64,000 bases of DNA. Source: Onchocerca volvulus (Eukaryota; Nematoda; Chromadorea; Rhabditida; Onchocercidae). Numbering within the stretch: the first letter of the stretch is position 1; each line of letters begins with the position of its first letter. The stretch is taken from the NCBI GenBank assembly GCA_000499405.2, contig HG738138.1, forward strand, positions 23,527,097 through 23,591,096. The letters are read 5' to 3'. Made by a program: the position numbers and the translations under genes. The notes below the pieces were generated by a model. That model saw only the letters and a program-made list of their open reading frames with translations. It ran no database searches and was not told the origin of the DNA. Shown here in pieces: positions 50,319 to 62,935 of this stretch.

Positions 50319-52569
50319 ATTTTCTTCAACTTTATTTGAAAAAAGAATGTAAGATAAAGTCTATGAACTGTACAGTATGCATTCATAAGAAAGCTTAAGT
50401 TGTTTATGTTTGCAAATATTTCGAAATAATTTAGTCTCATTTTAAATGTATCTGGACTCATAGAGTCTTTGAGTTGATCATAGCTCTATACTGTTTGTTG
50501 AATGTACTTCTTGAAAATTAATTTTTATTGTATTTTGCATTCTTCATTATTGCTTCGCTTATGGTTTAGTGCCCAAAAAAGAAAAGAGGGCTTCACTATC
50601 ATTTCTATCTCCATCATTTCACCATTGTATTTAAATTAAATAAGGCATGATGATGCATCTGATTTCTTACAATTAAGTACGATTTAAATTTATCAACTCA
50701 TTATGAGATTGTTTTTAAAACAACATTCAATAAGTGCTGAACTTTCCTTCTGGCACAGTTTTTTGCCGAAACTTTTGAATTACCAAAATTTTTTTCATCC
50801 TAAATTTTGGTCTTAAAATTCATTATTTTCCATATTATTCATTTTAGTTATGCGAACTATTTTCTTGATTTGAAGATGGAGCCAGTATTTTGCATTCTTC
50901 GTTATTGCTTCGCTTATGGTTTAGTGCCCAAAAAAGAAGATTGGGGGCATTATCATTTCTATCATCACTTTTTAAAATTAGAATAAGGCATGATGATGTG
51001 TCGAATTTCCTACAGTTAACTTTGTTCAAGAAGGATTTCCATGAACACTTTGTTCGAGAAAGATTTTCCTTTATAAATTTTATGAGGACGTTTGTTGGAG
51101 CTGAGACTTATATATTCTCACTTTCAGCATTATTTTGAAGATTTCATCGTTTTTTTCGAAATGTTTGTATATATCACATTATTATGATCTTTTTACATAT
51201 GGTAATGGATTTCATCCACTTTGAGCAAAATGTTTTAGGAGCCCGCACTAGAATGTTCCGATGTTACTGTTTTAGTTATCATTTATGGCGATTTATTTTG
51301 CCTTGATTGTACTGAGAACTGTTGTACTGGAAAATGCTTTATTGATATTTGATTGTATAAATTTGATAAACGCTTTACAAAAATCGATAATTTTATTCAA
51401 AACCTATGGCAAGAAATATAATGGATTTTCCGAAACAGTTAAATTTTAAAACTTCTGCTAGTATTTTCTGAAAGGTTTGCGAATATTGTAGTTCAGTAGG
51501 ACGTTGTCATTGATCATCTACTGAACAGTGCAATAGGTCATGGGACATTGCTTACCATCAGCGAATCATGGCATGAATCTTGGCTTTCTGTTACATGCTT
51601 TGAACACTTGCAGTGACCTTTTAAACCATTTAGAACGATAGATTTTTACATTTCATGTTCTTGAGAAAGATCTAAATTACTGATTTATTTACATAAACTC
51701 TAGTACGAACTATGATAACATTATCTTGTAAAATGAGTCTCCATTATAATACGAAAAGTAAATATACACTCTGCTGAAAATGTTTTGATATGATTCGATA
51801 GGGAAATTCGCAACATTGCTTTTTTATTTCCTTTCATTGCTTAATGCATATTTTATATTTCGATTAACTCATTCTTGAAATATTTTTTCCTTTTTTCCGA
51901 AGAAATACAATAAATAGTACTTGTTGAGAAAATTAACGTGTGACCGGAATTTCGTTAATTGATTAAAAATAGTTGTTCGTTTGCAAAACAAATTCATTCA
52001 AATATATTTGCTTGCCCATTTATTCTAGATCGCACTTACTTTTACTTCTTATTTGTTCATTTATCTTTTTTCCTGACCTGCTATATGAGATAGAATCCAA
52101 ATTAAGGAGAGCTCTAAAAGTTCTAATTGAATGCTACCGATGTAAATTATTATCTAAGATTTGGAAAAGAATTTAGGATTTATGCTATGAAGTGTGCAAA
52201 ATTTTTAATTTCAATTTTTATAAAACTAAAATAAAAAGATAATAAATCATCCGCATCGGTTAGTTATATTATTTAAAGAAGCTTTGAAACTCTACAGGTT
52301 ACTAAGTAAAGTAAAAGTATGACTAAAATAAAAGGCTGAAAACGATCAATTTCTTCAGAAGGAAATAAGTATAAGAATTTTGACATGCTGCAGGAGAACA
52401 TTCAATATTTCTAATTTTTTTTTCATGACTATTTTTTGATTTCTTCGATAATTTATTTACTTCCACAAAATTATAATAACATTGTCATGTGGAATTTGCA
52501 TCCATTAAAACACTGCAGAATTACAGCATTTACTTCTCTTATGCATTGCTTTTATCACAATTTCTTCTT
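50319..52569. other. Region downstream of atg-18, no further gene recognised
   Basis: 3' flank and intergenic DNA. It contains a direct duplication of about 130 bases (50,535-50,685 and 50,885-51,020), listed separately. Short frames (for example 51,973-52,176) show no family signature. Confidence 0.6.
50535..51020. repeat. Two diverged direct copies of a ~130-base segment
   Basis: The segment GCATTCTTCATTATTGCTTC, then GCTTATGGTTTAGTGCCC, then a run of A and G, then ATCATTTCTATC, then AATAAGGCATGATGATG occurs at 50,537-50,685 and again at 50,891-51,020, offset about 354 bases. There are scattered substitutions and a short deletion in the second copy. Confidence 0.85.
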
Positions 52570-52960
52570 TTAGTTGTCGGGAAAGTTGATTTGTAGTACG
52601 AACAAATCTCAAACTTGGATAATTAAACCCTTATTACAAAAAAGTGACATGACATGCAAATTACAAATCAATAATTTCAATATGAAAAAGTCAATGACGA
52701 GAAAAGGGTTAGCTAATAGAATGAAATTTAAACTCCAGTCGGATCATACAAACGCTCCCGTTGAAACACCTGTATAAAATGATAGAAAAGGGCGCTTTTG
52801 TTAGTGCATGAGGGTACAACAGACAATGGCTTAGTAAAGAATCACAAAGCTATTAAGAACAAAGAAATATGATGATGTGCTTTTGTTTGCGCGTGAGAGA
52901 GCAATAGACAATGACATAATTAAGGATTACAAAGCAATTTAAGAACAAAGAAATGATTCG
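52570..52960 (+). mobile_element. Non-autonomous fragment related to the 56-63 kb element
   Basis: It shares CTCAAACTTGGATAATTAAA, CGCTCCCGTTGAAAC and ATAAAATGATAGAAAAGGGC followed by TTGTTAGTGCATGAGG with the large element (57,010 and the minisatellite blocks at 57.4-58.2 and 62.4-62.9 kb). Inside it an about 87-base unit ending in ACAAAGCTATTAAGAACAAA is present twice in tandem. No terminus or coding sequence was identified. Confidence 0.6.
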
Positions 52961-55900
52961 ATATATCTACTACGATTACAAATCATCCATATGAAAATTC
53001 GGTTGTTCCGACAGTAGTCAGTCGTTAATTCAGAAATTGAAATTATAAAAACTAATATTTTAATTTCAGTATTAACATTGACTGAAATAAAATTCGAATC
53101 ACTTCGAAACTCTATTTTGAATGTCAACATATTTTATAAACGATTGTTTAGTTTATCGAAAAGTCAACAGAACGATCAAGAAATGGGATTATGATTACAT
53201 ACTGTCGACAATCATTGTCGCTTTTCGGTTATTGCCATAAGCATTTCGTTTTATTTCTCAATCCGTTTGAAGAAACAAGCGAATATTTTATCCAAAAAGT
53301 TTAGAATAAGCTCAGATTAGTTGAATCATATCAAGCTGCCAAGTAAAACTAACTAGTTGAATTGATGAAAATATTCCGATATGGACTGATGAAGAGAATT
53401 CGAATACAGCTGAAATCAATGAAATCAATCAAGAAAATATAATTTTTGCGAAGTAATGAAATGAAGAACACTAAATAAAAAATTCTAATTTCGAAATATA
53501 AGACAGATTCATAATATATTCATTTATTCACCGTTTATGTTAAGTGGAAAAAGTATCCTTTGCAAAGTTTTCATATATCAATAATGGGATTTGCTTAAGT
53601 TCATCTGTCCCAGAACAGTACATCGCATGCATATTTACAGATCAGTCCGAGAAATTCATCACTGCAATGGCTGTGAAAATAATTTCGAATTATTTATACA
53701 GCAATACCGAGACATTTAAATTCATCCAGTTGATTGTTTATCCATTTTAGAAGAGTTCAATTTTTGGACAGTGATGAAATGATTGAAGAATATTGCAAGT
53801 CAGATGAAAACAAAACATTTAAAACATTGTATATGTATTTCAAATAGTAACAATCAATAATTCTCATTAGTTATTGAGTAAATGATAATAAAATAAAGCA
53901 TTTAATTGAATAGCCATAGTTTTTCATGTACGGAAAGCAATATTTTGAAGAATCCATTTCCGGATTACAACTGGGAATGAATTTATACTTATATTTGGTA
54001 CATTCATTATCAACTTTGAATCGATAATTTATTTATAGTTTCAAATATATCTTGCAAGTATAATAACAAATAATCATTGGCGAATTTATGCCACGAGGAT
54101 AGGTGCAATGAATATGGTATTGATGAAATGTTAAGAAAATATACTTAGTTTTCGGAAACAAACACATTTTCATCGATTTTTTTCCTTTTTTTTTTCTCTC
54201 TATTTTTCAATTACGACATTGAATTTATAATGGACGGCTGAATTACTGATTTATTATATCATTCTGTAGCTTATATCAAATTTTACTTGTAGATATGACT
54301 GATTTTTTAAAATAATTTTTGACTAAAAGAAAATCGCATAGTATCTTTATTAGCAACTGAGAAATCTCTTGATAGTATATGATTCAGGATTTTTTGAAAA
54401 TGTCAGAATTTTTGTCATGTCAAAATTTTTTGAAACCAACTTTCGCATATGTTGAGCTTGATTTTCTCTCAATCTTCGTCGTGGAATTGCAGTAAATTCA
54501 GCCAGTTTCGATTAACTCAGATGCAGACGACATAAGTTAATCGGCTAAATTCTAAATGTCTCTCTGGAAACAAAATTGTGAGAAGAAACAACACTTGCCA
54601 TAAATTATTAGAAAAAATTGAACATCCGAACCTAAATATCTCCTCAATATTCGTTGATTTGTTTCATCGATTCTTTTGTGAAATGGAATGAGATTATAGA
54701 TTCACGCTGTAAACGAAAGCAATTGGAATAATAACATGCAATATCGATAGGAAATAACAATAATGGGAAAATTGAATTAAATTCGAATTAAATTGAATTA
54801 AGTTGATTTGCAGTGTGTTGTTTGTTGGATTTCGATTTGTGATCTAATTTTCAAATCTTCCAACAATTTGAAATTTTTTCATTAGTTTTTTTTTTTCTGC
54901 GTCAATTGATTTATTATCCAAAATAACCACTGTTTATTTACATATCTATTTACTTATTAAATATTTATCAACTTATAAATTTCAGTACACTATATTCTTC
55001 TTTTTCACTCTTACTGATAATTATAAATAGTTACCAATATAAATATAAAGTTTTGCATATAATTGAGTAGATATCAGTCATTAGATTGTAGCAAATTGGA
55101 TGTTTTGTATAAATTTTTTTTTTTTTTTTTGAAAATGATGAATACACGAATTAACAGCTTGAAGATATCTTTTTTGATTTAAATGATTTTGAAAAAGCAA
55201 AAATCAGATAAAATAGACATACTATTTTCTTTCAATGGCTTTTTGCATACAACTTACACTTGACAATCAAATAAAACTAGGACTATTATGATACAGGAAA
55301 AGTTGGAATAATTAACTGCGTGATTATATTTCACATAGTTATGTTATGAGAAACTGGAAAAAAGTCGAAATAGGAAATATGGATTAATTGGTAAAGGAAT
55401 GCTGAGTATTAGAATCATTAACTAAACTAATTTATAAACTTTGAAAGAAAATTTTAATCAAATCAAATTTATTTTTATATAACAGAAAAATTTGAAAAAT
55501 AAGATAAGCTTTGAGAGATAGCTAATTGTTCATTTCATCTATGTCATGGCTTTTTCTATCTAGGTTTCAAGAAAATCATCATAATTCTCCACTACAAATG
55601 AAATTTTTTAGGTTGCTGTTACTGGACGATGATTGATAATATTTGTAGCAATAATAATAGACGTTTTTACAATCAAACATTATTTTTTATTTTTCAACTG
55701 ATGCTACTGTAAAATTCACAACAAATTCGCTTATTAGAAAACAAGCTATGAAAATATATGTTCACTCTCGATTCTGAATTGCTTATCGACAACAGTTTGT
55801 CAGCAGCTGAAATTTCTATCTAAAATTCGATGGCACCGTTTTTTTCTGTTAGCATCATTTCTGTCTCTGGAACGAAAGATGTGTTCCTGTTACAACAAAA

Positions 55901-56345
55901 TTTTATTATATTCATACTATAATTTGAAATTTTTTTGAAAATTATAAATTTTGTTTCAAAAATCATTCTAATTATTGCAGCTATGTTACACATAGTGCAT
56001 GTATCTTCATAAGAAAAATCAAAATTGAAAACTGAAAAGAATTCCCCATCCCAACAATTGAAAGCAAACCTTATATTTGAAAAAAAGTTATTAATTCTTT
56101 AGGTATGGAGTAAATGATAAATCAATCCCTAAATTAACAACTCTGCTCAATGGCCAATATTCAGTACTTCTTAGATCCATTTATTGCTAAGCTCAATTTC
56201 ATGAATGATTGAATTATGTTTATCCAACAGCCTTATTGCAATAAAAGCACTGTCTTGTCGAATGAATAATTTTATGTGTCGTTTATACTACTGTAAAGGA
56301 TGGATATGTGAAATTAACGATAGAAGAAAGTAATTTATTTTACAA
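52961..56345. other. Intergenic, no gene recognised
   Basis: Strongly A+T-rich DNA between the small repeat fragment and the large Helitron-type element. Nothing beyond short homopolymer runs could be recognised on either strand. Confidence 0.6.
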
Positions 56346-56430
56346 CTAGCTGGCCCGGCCATGCTTCGCATGGCCGATCCAGCTATCTGTGGGGGCCGAC
56401 CACGCTTCGCGTGTCCGGCTCCAGCTAATC
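56346..56430 (-). repeat. Helitron terminal hairpins
   Basis: First hairpin: CGGCCATGC TTC GCATGGCCG (perfect nine-base stem). A second, imperfect one, CCGACCACGC TTC GCGTGTCCGG, starts 40 bases further in. GC-rich islands of this kind are rare in this window. Confidence 0.8.
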
Positions 56431-57424
56431 TATATAAATAGAGATGTCAATGTTCGTTTGTTCAAAATCTTAAACCTCCGTAAGTTCTTAAACACGCACA
56501 TTATCTATATTCGAAATCTTAAATATCGGAAAGTCCTTAACCTATTGCTTTGGAATTTTGACACAAAGTTGCAGTCGAATAATGTTTTTAAATACTCATC
56601 GATTGATTTCAAATTTTTATACACGTTGCATTCAATGGGGAAATGCTTTTAAATAATTAAGGCGAGCAATTCAAACTTTTCGTTTGTTTTTTGCTTTGTG
56701 AGAAATGTAATTCGTTTATTTTTTGCTTTGTGGGAAATGTAGTTGCGTTGCACAAATGTCGAGGTCAGGATAATGTGTAATCAAATATTCCGTTCAAGCA
56801 ATGGTGCGCGAGGGTCATCAACATTGACTTTTGTTGAGGGTTACAAAGAAATGATCAATAATTATTTATTGCACTGTAGTGGAAAGTTTTTCTGTATGTC
56901 GGTGAGTATTGTCCGATAATAGTTAATATCACCGTGTGTTGTGTCTAGGGGGTTGTGTTGTATCGTTTTGTTGTTTTGGCGTGGCGTTGAATTGAATTGA
57001 TTGGATGACCTCAAACTTGGGTAATTAAACCTTTATTTAAAGAAATAATACGCGCTAGACATGCTATAACTTGATAACGATAATATAACAAGAAAAAACA
57101 CATAAGAAAAAACGATGGACCCAAATTTACAAGAAAACTATATGATTAATTTGAAATTTACAACCCGCGTTAAAAATGTTGAAAATTTGCCAAAACAGTT
57201 ATAAACAGTTATACATTACAGTAACAACTGATCGTTATGCAATACAACTGTCTCGTTCCAGTAGGAGCAAGACAGTTGCTTACAAAGTTATGCTAAGAAG
57301 ATAGGAAAGGAAAGGAGAGTCTAGAAGCGAATTTTAAATTTAGAGATATACATTTATAAATGATGAATAATAAAAAAAACAAAATTTGAGTTCAAGTATT
57401 TCGGGATTCTCGACATGCACTGCT

Positions 57425-58185
57425 CTTATTGAAATCCCTATTTAAAATGATAGAAAAGGGCGCCCTTGTTAGTGCATGTTGATGATGCGTTTTTGTTGGC
57501 GCGCGAGGATCTTCGACATTGACCCTAGTTGAGGGTTACAAAGAAATGATTAAAAATTATTTATTGCGCAAGAGTAAAAAATCAATAATATCAATAAAAC
57601 AAATCTAGTGATAAATTTATTAAAAAAGAAGAAAACGACATAAAGGGGAAAAAACCTGAGTCGGTGTATTAAACCACTATCGTTGAAATTCCTATATAAA
57701 ATGATAGAAAAGGGCGCCTTTGTTGGCGCGCTAAGGTAATCGACATTGACCCTAGTTGAGGGTTACAAAGGATTAGCTAATTATTTATTATTATTTAGCA
57801 TTCTGTATTATTATTCACTATTATTTATTTGTTATAATTTATCACTGTTCATTATTCCTTTTTATTATATTATTTATTATTGATTATTATTATTTATCAT
57901 TGTTTATTGTTATTTATCATTATTTAATATTAATTATTATTTATTACGCAACAGTAAAAAATCAACGATACTAGTAAAACAAATCTAATGACAAATTTAT
58001 AAAATGAAAAAAAAAGAAAACGACTAAAAGAGAAAACTAAAAAAAAACCCGAATCGGAGCATTAAACCGCACCCGTTGACATTTCTATATAAAATGAATA
58101 TAAAATGACAGAAAGTGCGCCTTTGTTAGCGCGTGGTGATGATGCACCTTTGTTGGTGCGTTAGGATAATCGACATTGATCCCAA
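57425..58185. repeat. Helitron internal minisatellite, left block
   Basis: Three units share TATAAAATGATAGAAAAGGG, CGCCTTTGTTAGCGCG, CGACATTGACCCTAGTTGAG and CCGTTGAAATTCCTATA. Spacing between units is about 245 and 395 bases, the longer one expanded by an ATT-rich simple repeat (57,780-57,960). The last unit abuts the truncated helicase sequence. Confidence 0.8.
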
Positions 58186-61100
58186 ACAATAAGTTTGCAT
58201 TTTTGCAATACTTTACCCATGCCCGATGTCTTGGAAATGTTGCATGTGGGAGTTTCAATCAATCTCGGATGTTCAATGGCAATTTCAAAGCGGAATGAGC
58301 AGTTCTTCGACCTGGAAGCAATGTTGCAGATATTCCGGACGATGCAAGAGCTAAGGCTATGCCATTTTGGGACCGAATTGTTGCCAGAATCAATCTAATT
58401 AGAAAAGTTTTACCAGTTCCTCCTGGAGCATCCAAAAAGAAGATTTCTCCAACTCCTCTATTGACAGTTTGCATTATTCGATCGTAAATGCTTCTCTGCC
58501 CAAACGTAAATTTAGAAATATTTGATTGCACATATGATGAAAGATCAGCAATGTTGTAATTTTGCTCGCGATGCAATTCTACATCAAACGAAGCAGCAGC
58601 AGATCGATTCGGTGATGGCATTCCCAATTGACTGAAAACTTTGTTCGCAATTTGTAAACACAAATTTTCAATCATTATCAACGCTTCGTTGTAGATTTCT
58701 GCTGTGAAATCCATGTTCATATTTGAATTTTCGCTGCGTATTCGATGCAGAATATCTTAAGCCATATTTGATTTGTATTTCTCCCATAATTCCGCTGGAG
58801 ATGAACGAGAGCAGGCAGTCAATATGATTGCAAACAGTGTACGAATTTGATTTGGACGTGACATGTTGCTAGCGTCATATATGCACACATCCCAGTGTCG
58901 GTCGTTCTCCAATAAATTCAAAACTTGACATGCACTGCGGTAAGTAGCACGTGTAACGCCGTTGACAATTTTTAATTGCTGGAAGGAGGTTGGACCGCAC
59001 ACATTTACTAACAACATGCGAAGGAAGAAGCATTCGTCATGATTAGGATGCACGGTGTACAATCTGCCTATCGTAGTTTCTTTGAATATGCCTGGTTGTC
59101 CTTCAACTGGTTCGCCTCGCTTGCGTCGTTCAAGTGATTTTCTACTCGCATTCCATGTGTAATATGAAGGCACTTCCGAATATAGCAGTGTTTTCGCAAA
59201 TGGTGGATTCAGAGCTATTTGTTGCACATTTGCAGCTGTGAAATATACGCGTTGTCCATTTTCTAGATGCACTGCTAAGTGAACTACAGCCGGACTTCGT
59301 TCATGTATGGGAAATGAAAGGATTCGCCATACAGCTTCATTGCTGCTTATGTATCTTCCAGCCTGATACTGTGCGATTTCATCGATATGTAATACCGCAT
59401 TCCCATTACTTCTTTCAGGCTGCACACAAAAACTGCCATGTCGCTGCCTTTATTCACGTACTTACAAATATATTTGATTGATTTAACGGAATTGCAGTAT
59501 TCCACGTTTGTGCGCTTTGAATGCTTTTAATAGCAAAGGTGAATATGGAACAATGCACCGGTTATCTACTTCGATGTCAGCATTCCGCATGTGTATGGTT
59601 GCTAATTTGTCGCCATCTTCCGCTGATCTTCTTCTTATAAAGGATATCCATCATTTCCTGTAACTGTGTTGGATATTAATGCTCGAGGATATTGTTCAGA
59701 GCATTTTCCGTCTATCATGCATGGTGAATGTACCGCAAGGCCCATGTATCATATTTTTCGTCACAACTTCATACAGATCCTTATCGACATTGGCATACGG
59801 TATTTCAGCGCATATTACGTCGTCGATTTCATTTGATGTGATTTTGTTATAAAGCCAGACTAGTATATGTGCATGTGGCAACCCTCTCTTTCGCCATTCC
59901 ACTGAGTACATCCAGCAGCGCACAGACCCAAAAACTTCATGTTTTGTCATGAAATTCATCAGCGATTTTTCTGAAAACACGTGCAGTGTTGTCATGCCTA
60001 TCCATCGTCGATTGCCCAGGAAGTAAGAGATTTTGTATATCATCTCAAGCTGTATTGCACGTAAATGTAATGAATAGGTCTGGAAGCCCGTATTGGCGAA
60101 CATATGTAATTCCATCTTGAGCGTACTCATACATATGACGTGGACTGTCTGCATATGAAGATGGCAAAATCGTTAGTCTTCCAATGTTGGTTGTATTACC
60201 GTCATTTACAACTGCATCCCGAAAATGGATATATTCTTCAGAGCGAAGCTTGGTCTGATTCAAACGGATGAATATTAAACGTTCGGTCTCGATTTTTGCA
60301 TACATATCTACGATATATTGGTGAAACAACTGACGGCATTTCAAAATGTGATTGTCTTCATTCTCTCGAATCATTAGTCGGTATGAATAATAGTTCATTG
60401 CGCTGCATTTCTTATTTGTTCTTCACCACTTATTGGATTTATCATCTTAATATTGAAGTGATATCCGTCGGCATCATCCCAAAAAATGATTGGATATTGG
60501 AGAGCATCGTTGAATCGATGAGTTTCTGCAATTTTCACCAATTGATCGTTTCTCCTGTGAAGAACAGTATAAATTGATCTCCAACAATAACAATTGCCAC
60601 TTCGTCTATAGTTGGAGCATTGAATCTTCGGACGTGTTCTCCAGCAGGTGTTTTGTCAGCATGAATTACAATCTTGTGTGTATCAGATGGCATCATATCA
60701 ATTGCTGTTTTGAACAAATGCACTAAATTACTTTTTTCGTGAAAAAGTTGTTGCAGTTGGTAAACGATGGATCTTTCTATGTCGGTATGAATTCCGCAAC
60801 GTGCATTCAATTCATCATTGCTATCACCGATGAAATACATTTGTAGGAATTTATGCTCACCATCAGGCAGCGGAAGCAGAGAGCCAGCTTTATGATAAAT
60901 TTGCCCTTCCACTTTGAAAGTTGGCATGCATTGTGTCGTCACGATTTCTGCGCCGAACGATGTCATTTGGAAGTAGGAGTTATATTTTCTGATTTTAGAT
61001 AGGAAACGCTTTGATTCGGCAGTATATCCGGCAAGCAAAGTTTTTAATGGCTCTGGCGGTTCTTCAAGTCGAGGCAGTTTAATTTTTCCAGCAGCGCAAC

Positions 61101-61537
61101 ACATTCCTTTCGCTTCTCCTTTGAACTTCAGAGCCTTGCAATAAGGGCATACTTCATTCATAGTTCCAATGAGGACATGCGGACTCAAACTATAATTATA
61201 GCTGGGGTTATACCGGAATGCAAGCCGATTAAAATCACGTGATTGCTGTGCACGGAGTCCTGTTCGACGCTGATCTTCTGTGGGCGTCTTTCAGCCACTC
61301 TCAGCCGTTCATTCTGTTCTAAAGGAAGCAAATCTGAAGCTGCCGAAGACTGACGTACTCGCAATCGCGCTTCCTCAAGTCTGGCTGCACATCATTCTGC
61401 TCGCATTTGAGCCATTCTTTGTCTTCTTCGCTCTTCGCTGCTGTCTGTTCCTCCTCTGTTTGATTTGCAATTGATCGTTGCTGTCTTACCGTTACATTTG
61501 TGCGATAACCAAACCTCGAACTTCTTCTGCCAGGCAT
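58165..61537 (-). pseudogene. Helitron Rep-helicase (RepHel) gene, broken
   Basis: At least six pieces in shifted frames read as one ancestral protein. They are an N-terminal segment (61,537-61,319), the Helitron N-domain with VCPYCKALKFKGE (61,188-60,535), a segment ending GLPDLFITFTCN (60,398-60,045), the HUH nuclease core with EWRKRGLPHAHILVW and IHGPCG (60,154-59,696), the tyrosine pair region KYICKYVNKG near 59,460, the middle region (59,425-58,757) and the Pif1-like helicase with Walker A APGGTGKTF (58,720-58,259). Helicase sequence resumes one frame away with CNISKTSGMGKVLQ and ends at VWDQ, where family members have a Walker B WDE. Everything after it (helicase motifs III-VI) is missing and minisatellite follows directly. 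The two HUH histidines and both tyrosines are visible, but frameshifts, stops and the truncation make it non-functional. Confidence 0.9.
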
Positions 61538-61628
61538 TATTTAGATGAACTAAAGCAGATATATTGCATTCGAACTTTTCTCGAAATTGATTAATTGAAC
61601 TTGAAATTGAATTCGAACTGCTCAGACA

Positions 61629-61965
61629 TATGGTATTAAAAGATACTGACAGTCATAAATGTTCATCTGTTCAAAATTTTAAAATCTCCGAAAGTTTTTA
61701 CCTATTGCTTGGAAATCATGATAGAAGTTTAACTGGAAATTGTTCAAGTGAATTGTTGAACTGTTGATACTGCAAAAAATTATATATGATATTAAAAAAT
61801 ACTAACAGTCATAAATGTTTGCTTCTTCAAAATTTTAAATATCCGAAAATTTTTACCTGTTGCTGGAAATCTAGATAGAAGTTGAATTGGAAATTGTTCA
61901 ATTGATTCGCCGGACTGTTGCAACTGCAAGAAATTATATGATATTAAAAGATACTGACAGAAATT
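61629..61965. repeat. ~155-base tandem repeat upstream of RepHel
   Basis: TGGTATTAAAAGATACTGAC starts a unit that recurs at 61,788 (offset 157) and again, partly, at 61,939 (offset 151). Each full unit contains CATAAATGTT, TTCAAAATTTTAAA, TCCGAAA and TGGAAATTGTTCAA. These are the same blocks found next to the Helitron termini at 9.1 and 56.4 kb, so it is an internal copy of terminal sequence. Confidence 0.8.
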
Positions 61966-62397
61966 TTGACAGAAAGTCGCATTGGGATACATGCATATTT
62001 TACCGAGGTTATTGAGGTTTGCATACTAAAGGCCAAATCCATTTTGCAAAAAGTAAGCGTGGTTAATAGAATCTGTTCGCTCATTTTCATTTGTCAGCCT
62101 ACCTGAATGTAATGTTGTGTAAAAATGAATATTGAAATCTAAGACAAACAGACAATCCAAGCACGACCTAATATTAGAAATAATATCAACGCAATATGAG
62201 AAAAGATAATTCACAAATTGCTTGAATGAAACATTTCATTATATACCATCATGATCCCGACATTTGTGTGACGCAACCAAATTCCCCATAAAGCAAAAAA
62301 TAAACGAAAAGCTCAAACTACTCGCCTTCTTTATTTAAAAACATGCGCCTATTTGAATGTAACGCGGCAGAGAGAAGGCGTCAATAAAGAAAGAAGG

Positions 62398-62935
62398 CGA
62401 TAAAATGAATATAAAATGATAGAAAGAGCGTCTTTGCTAGCGCGTGATGATGATGCGCAACGACTAAAGGAGAAAACTATAAAATAAAAAATTTATAAAA
62501 TAAAAAAGAAGAAAATCGGAGCATTAAACCGCTCCCGTTGACATCCTATACAGAATGATAGAAAGGGCGCCTTTGTTAGCGCGCGATGATGATGCGCACT
62601 TATTGGCGCGCGACGGTCATCACATTGAACCCAGTTTAATTTCTATTATTATTGCTAACCGCATCTTTTACCCAAGAAGAAGAGAGAGAGAGATGGGGGG
62701 AAAAAGAAGAATGGCAGAAGAGAGAAAACAAAAAAAATCCTGAGTCGGAGCATTAAACTGTTCCCGTGGACATACAAAATGATAGAAAGGGCCCTTGTTA
62801 GCGCGTGATGATGATGATGCGCACTTATTGGCGCGGACGGTCATCGCATTAAACACAGTTTAATTTCTATTATTATTGTTACCGCATCTTTTACCCAAGA
62901 AGAGAGAGAGAGATGGGAGGAAAAAGGAGAATGGC
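62398..62935. repeat. Helitron internal minisatellite, right block
   Basis: Three units (starting near 62,402, 62,540 and 62,768) share AATGATAGAAAGGGCGCCTT, TTAGCGCG, GATGATGATGCGCAC and TATTGGCGCG with each other and with the left block at 57.4-58.2 kb, in the same orientation. A GA-rich stretch (62,680-62,720 and 62,900-63,020) accompanies the units. Confidence 0.8.

Noticed and set aside
57780..57960. Array of TTATTATTTATTATT as a possible CRISPR or centromeric repeat
   Set aside because: It is simple-sequence expansion without constant unit or spacer structure.
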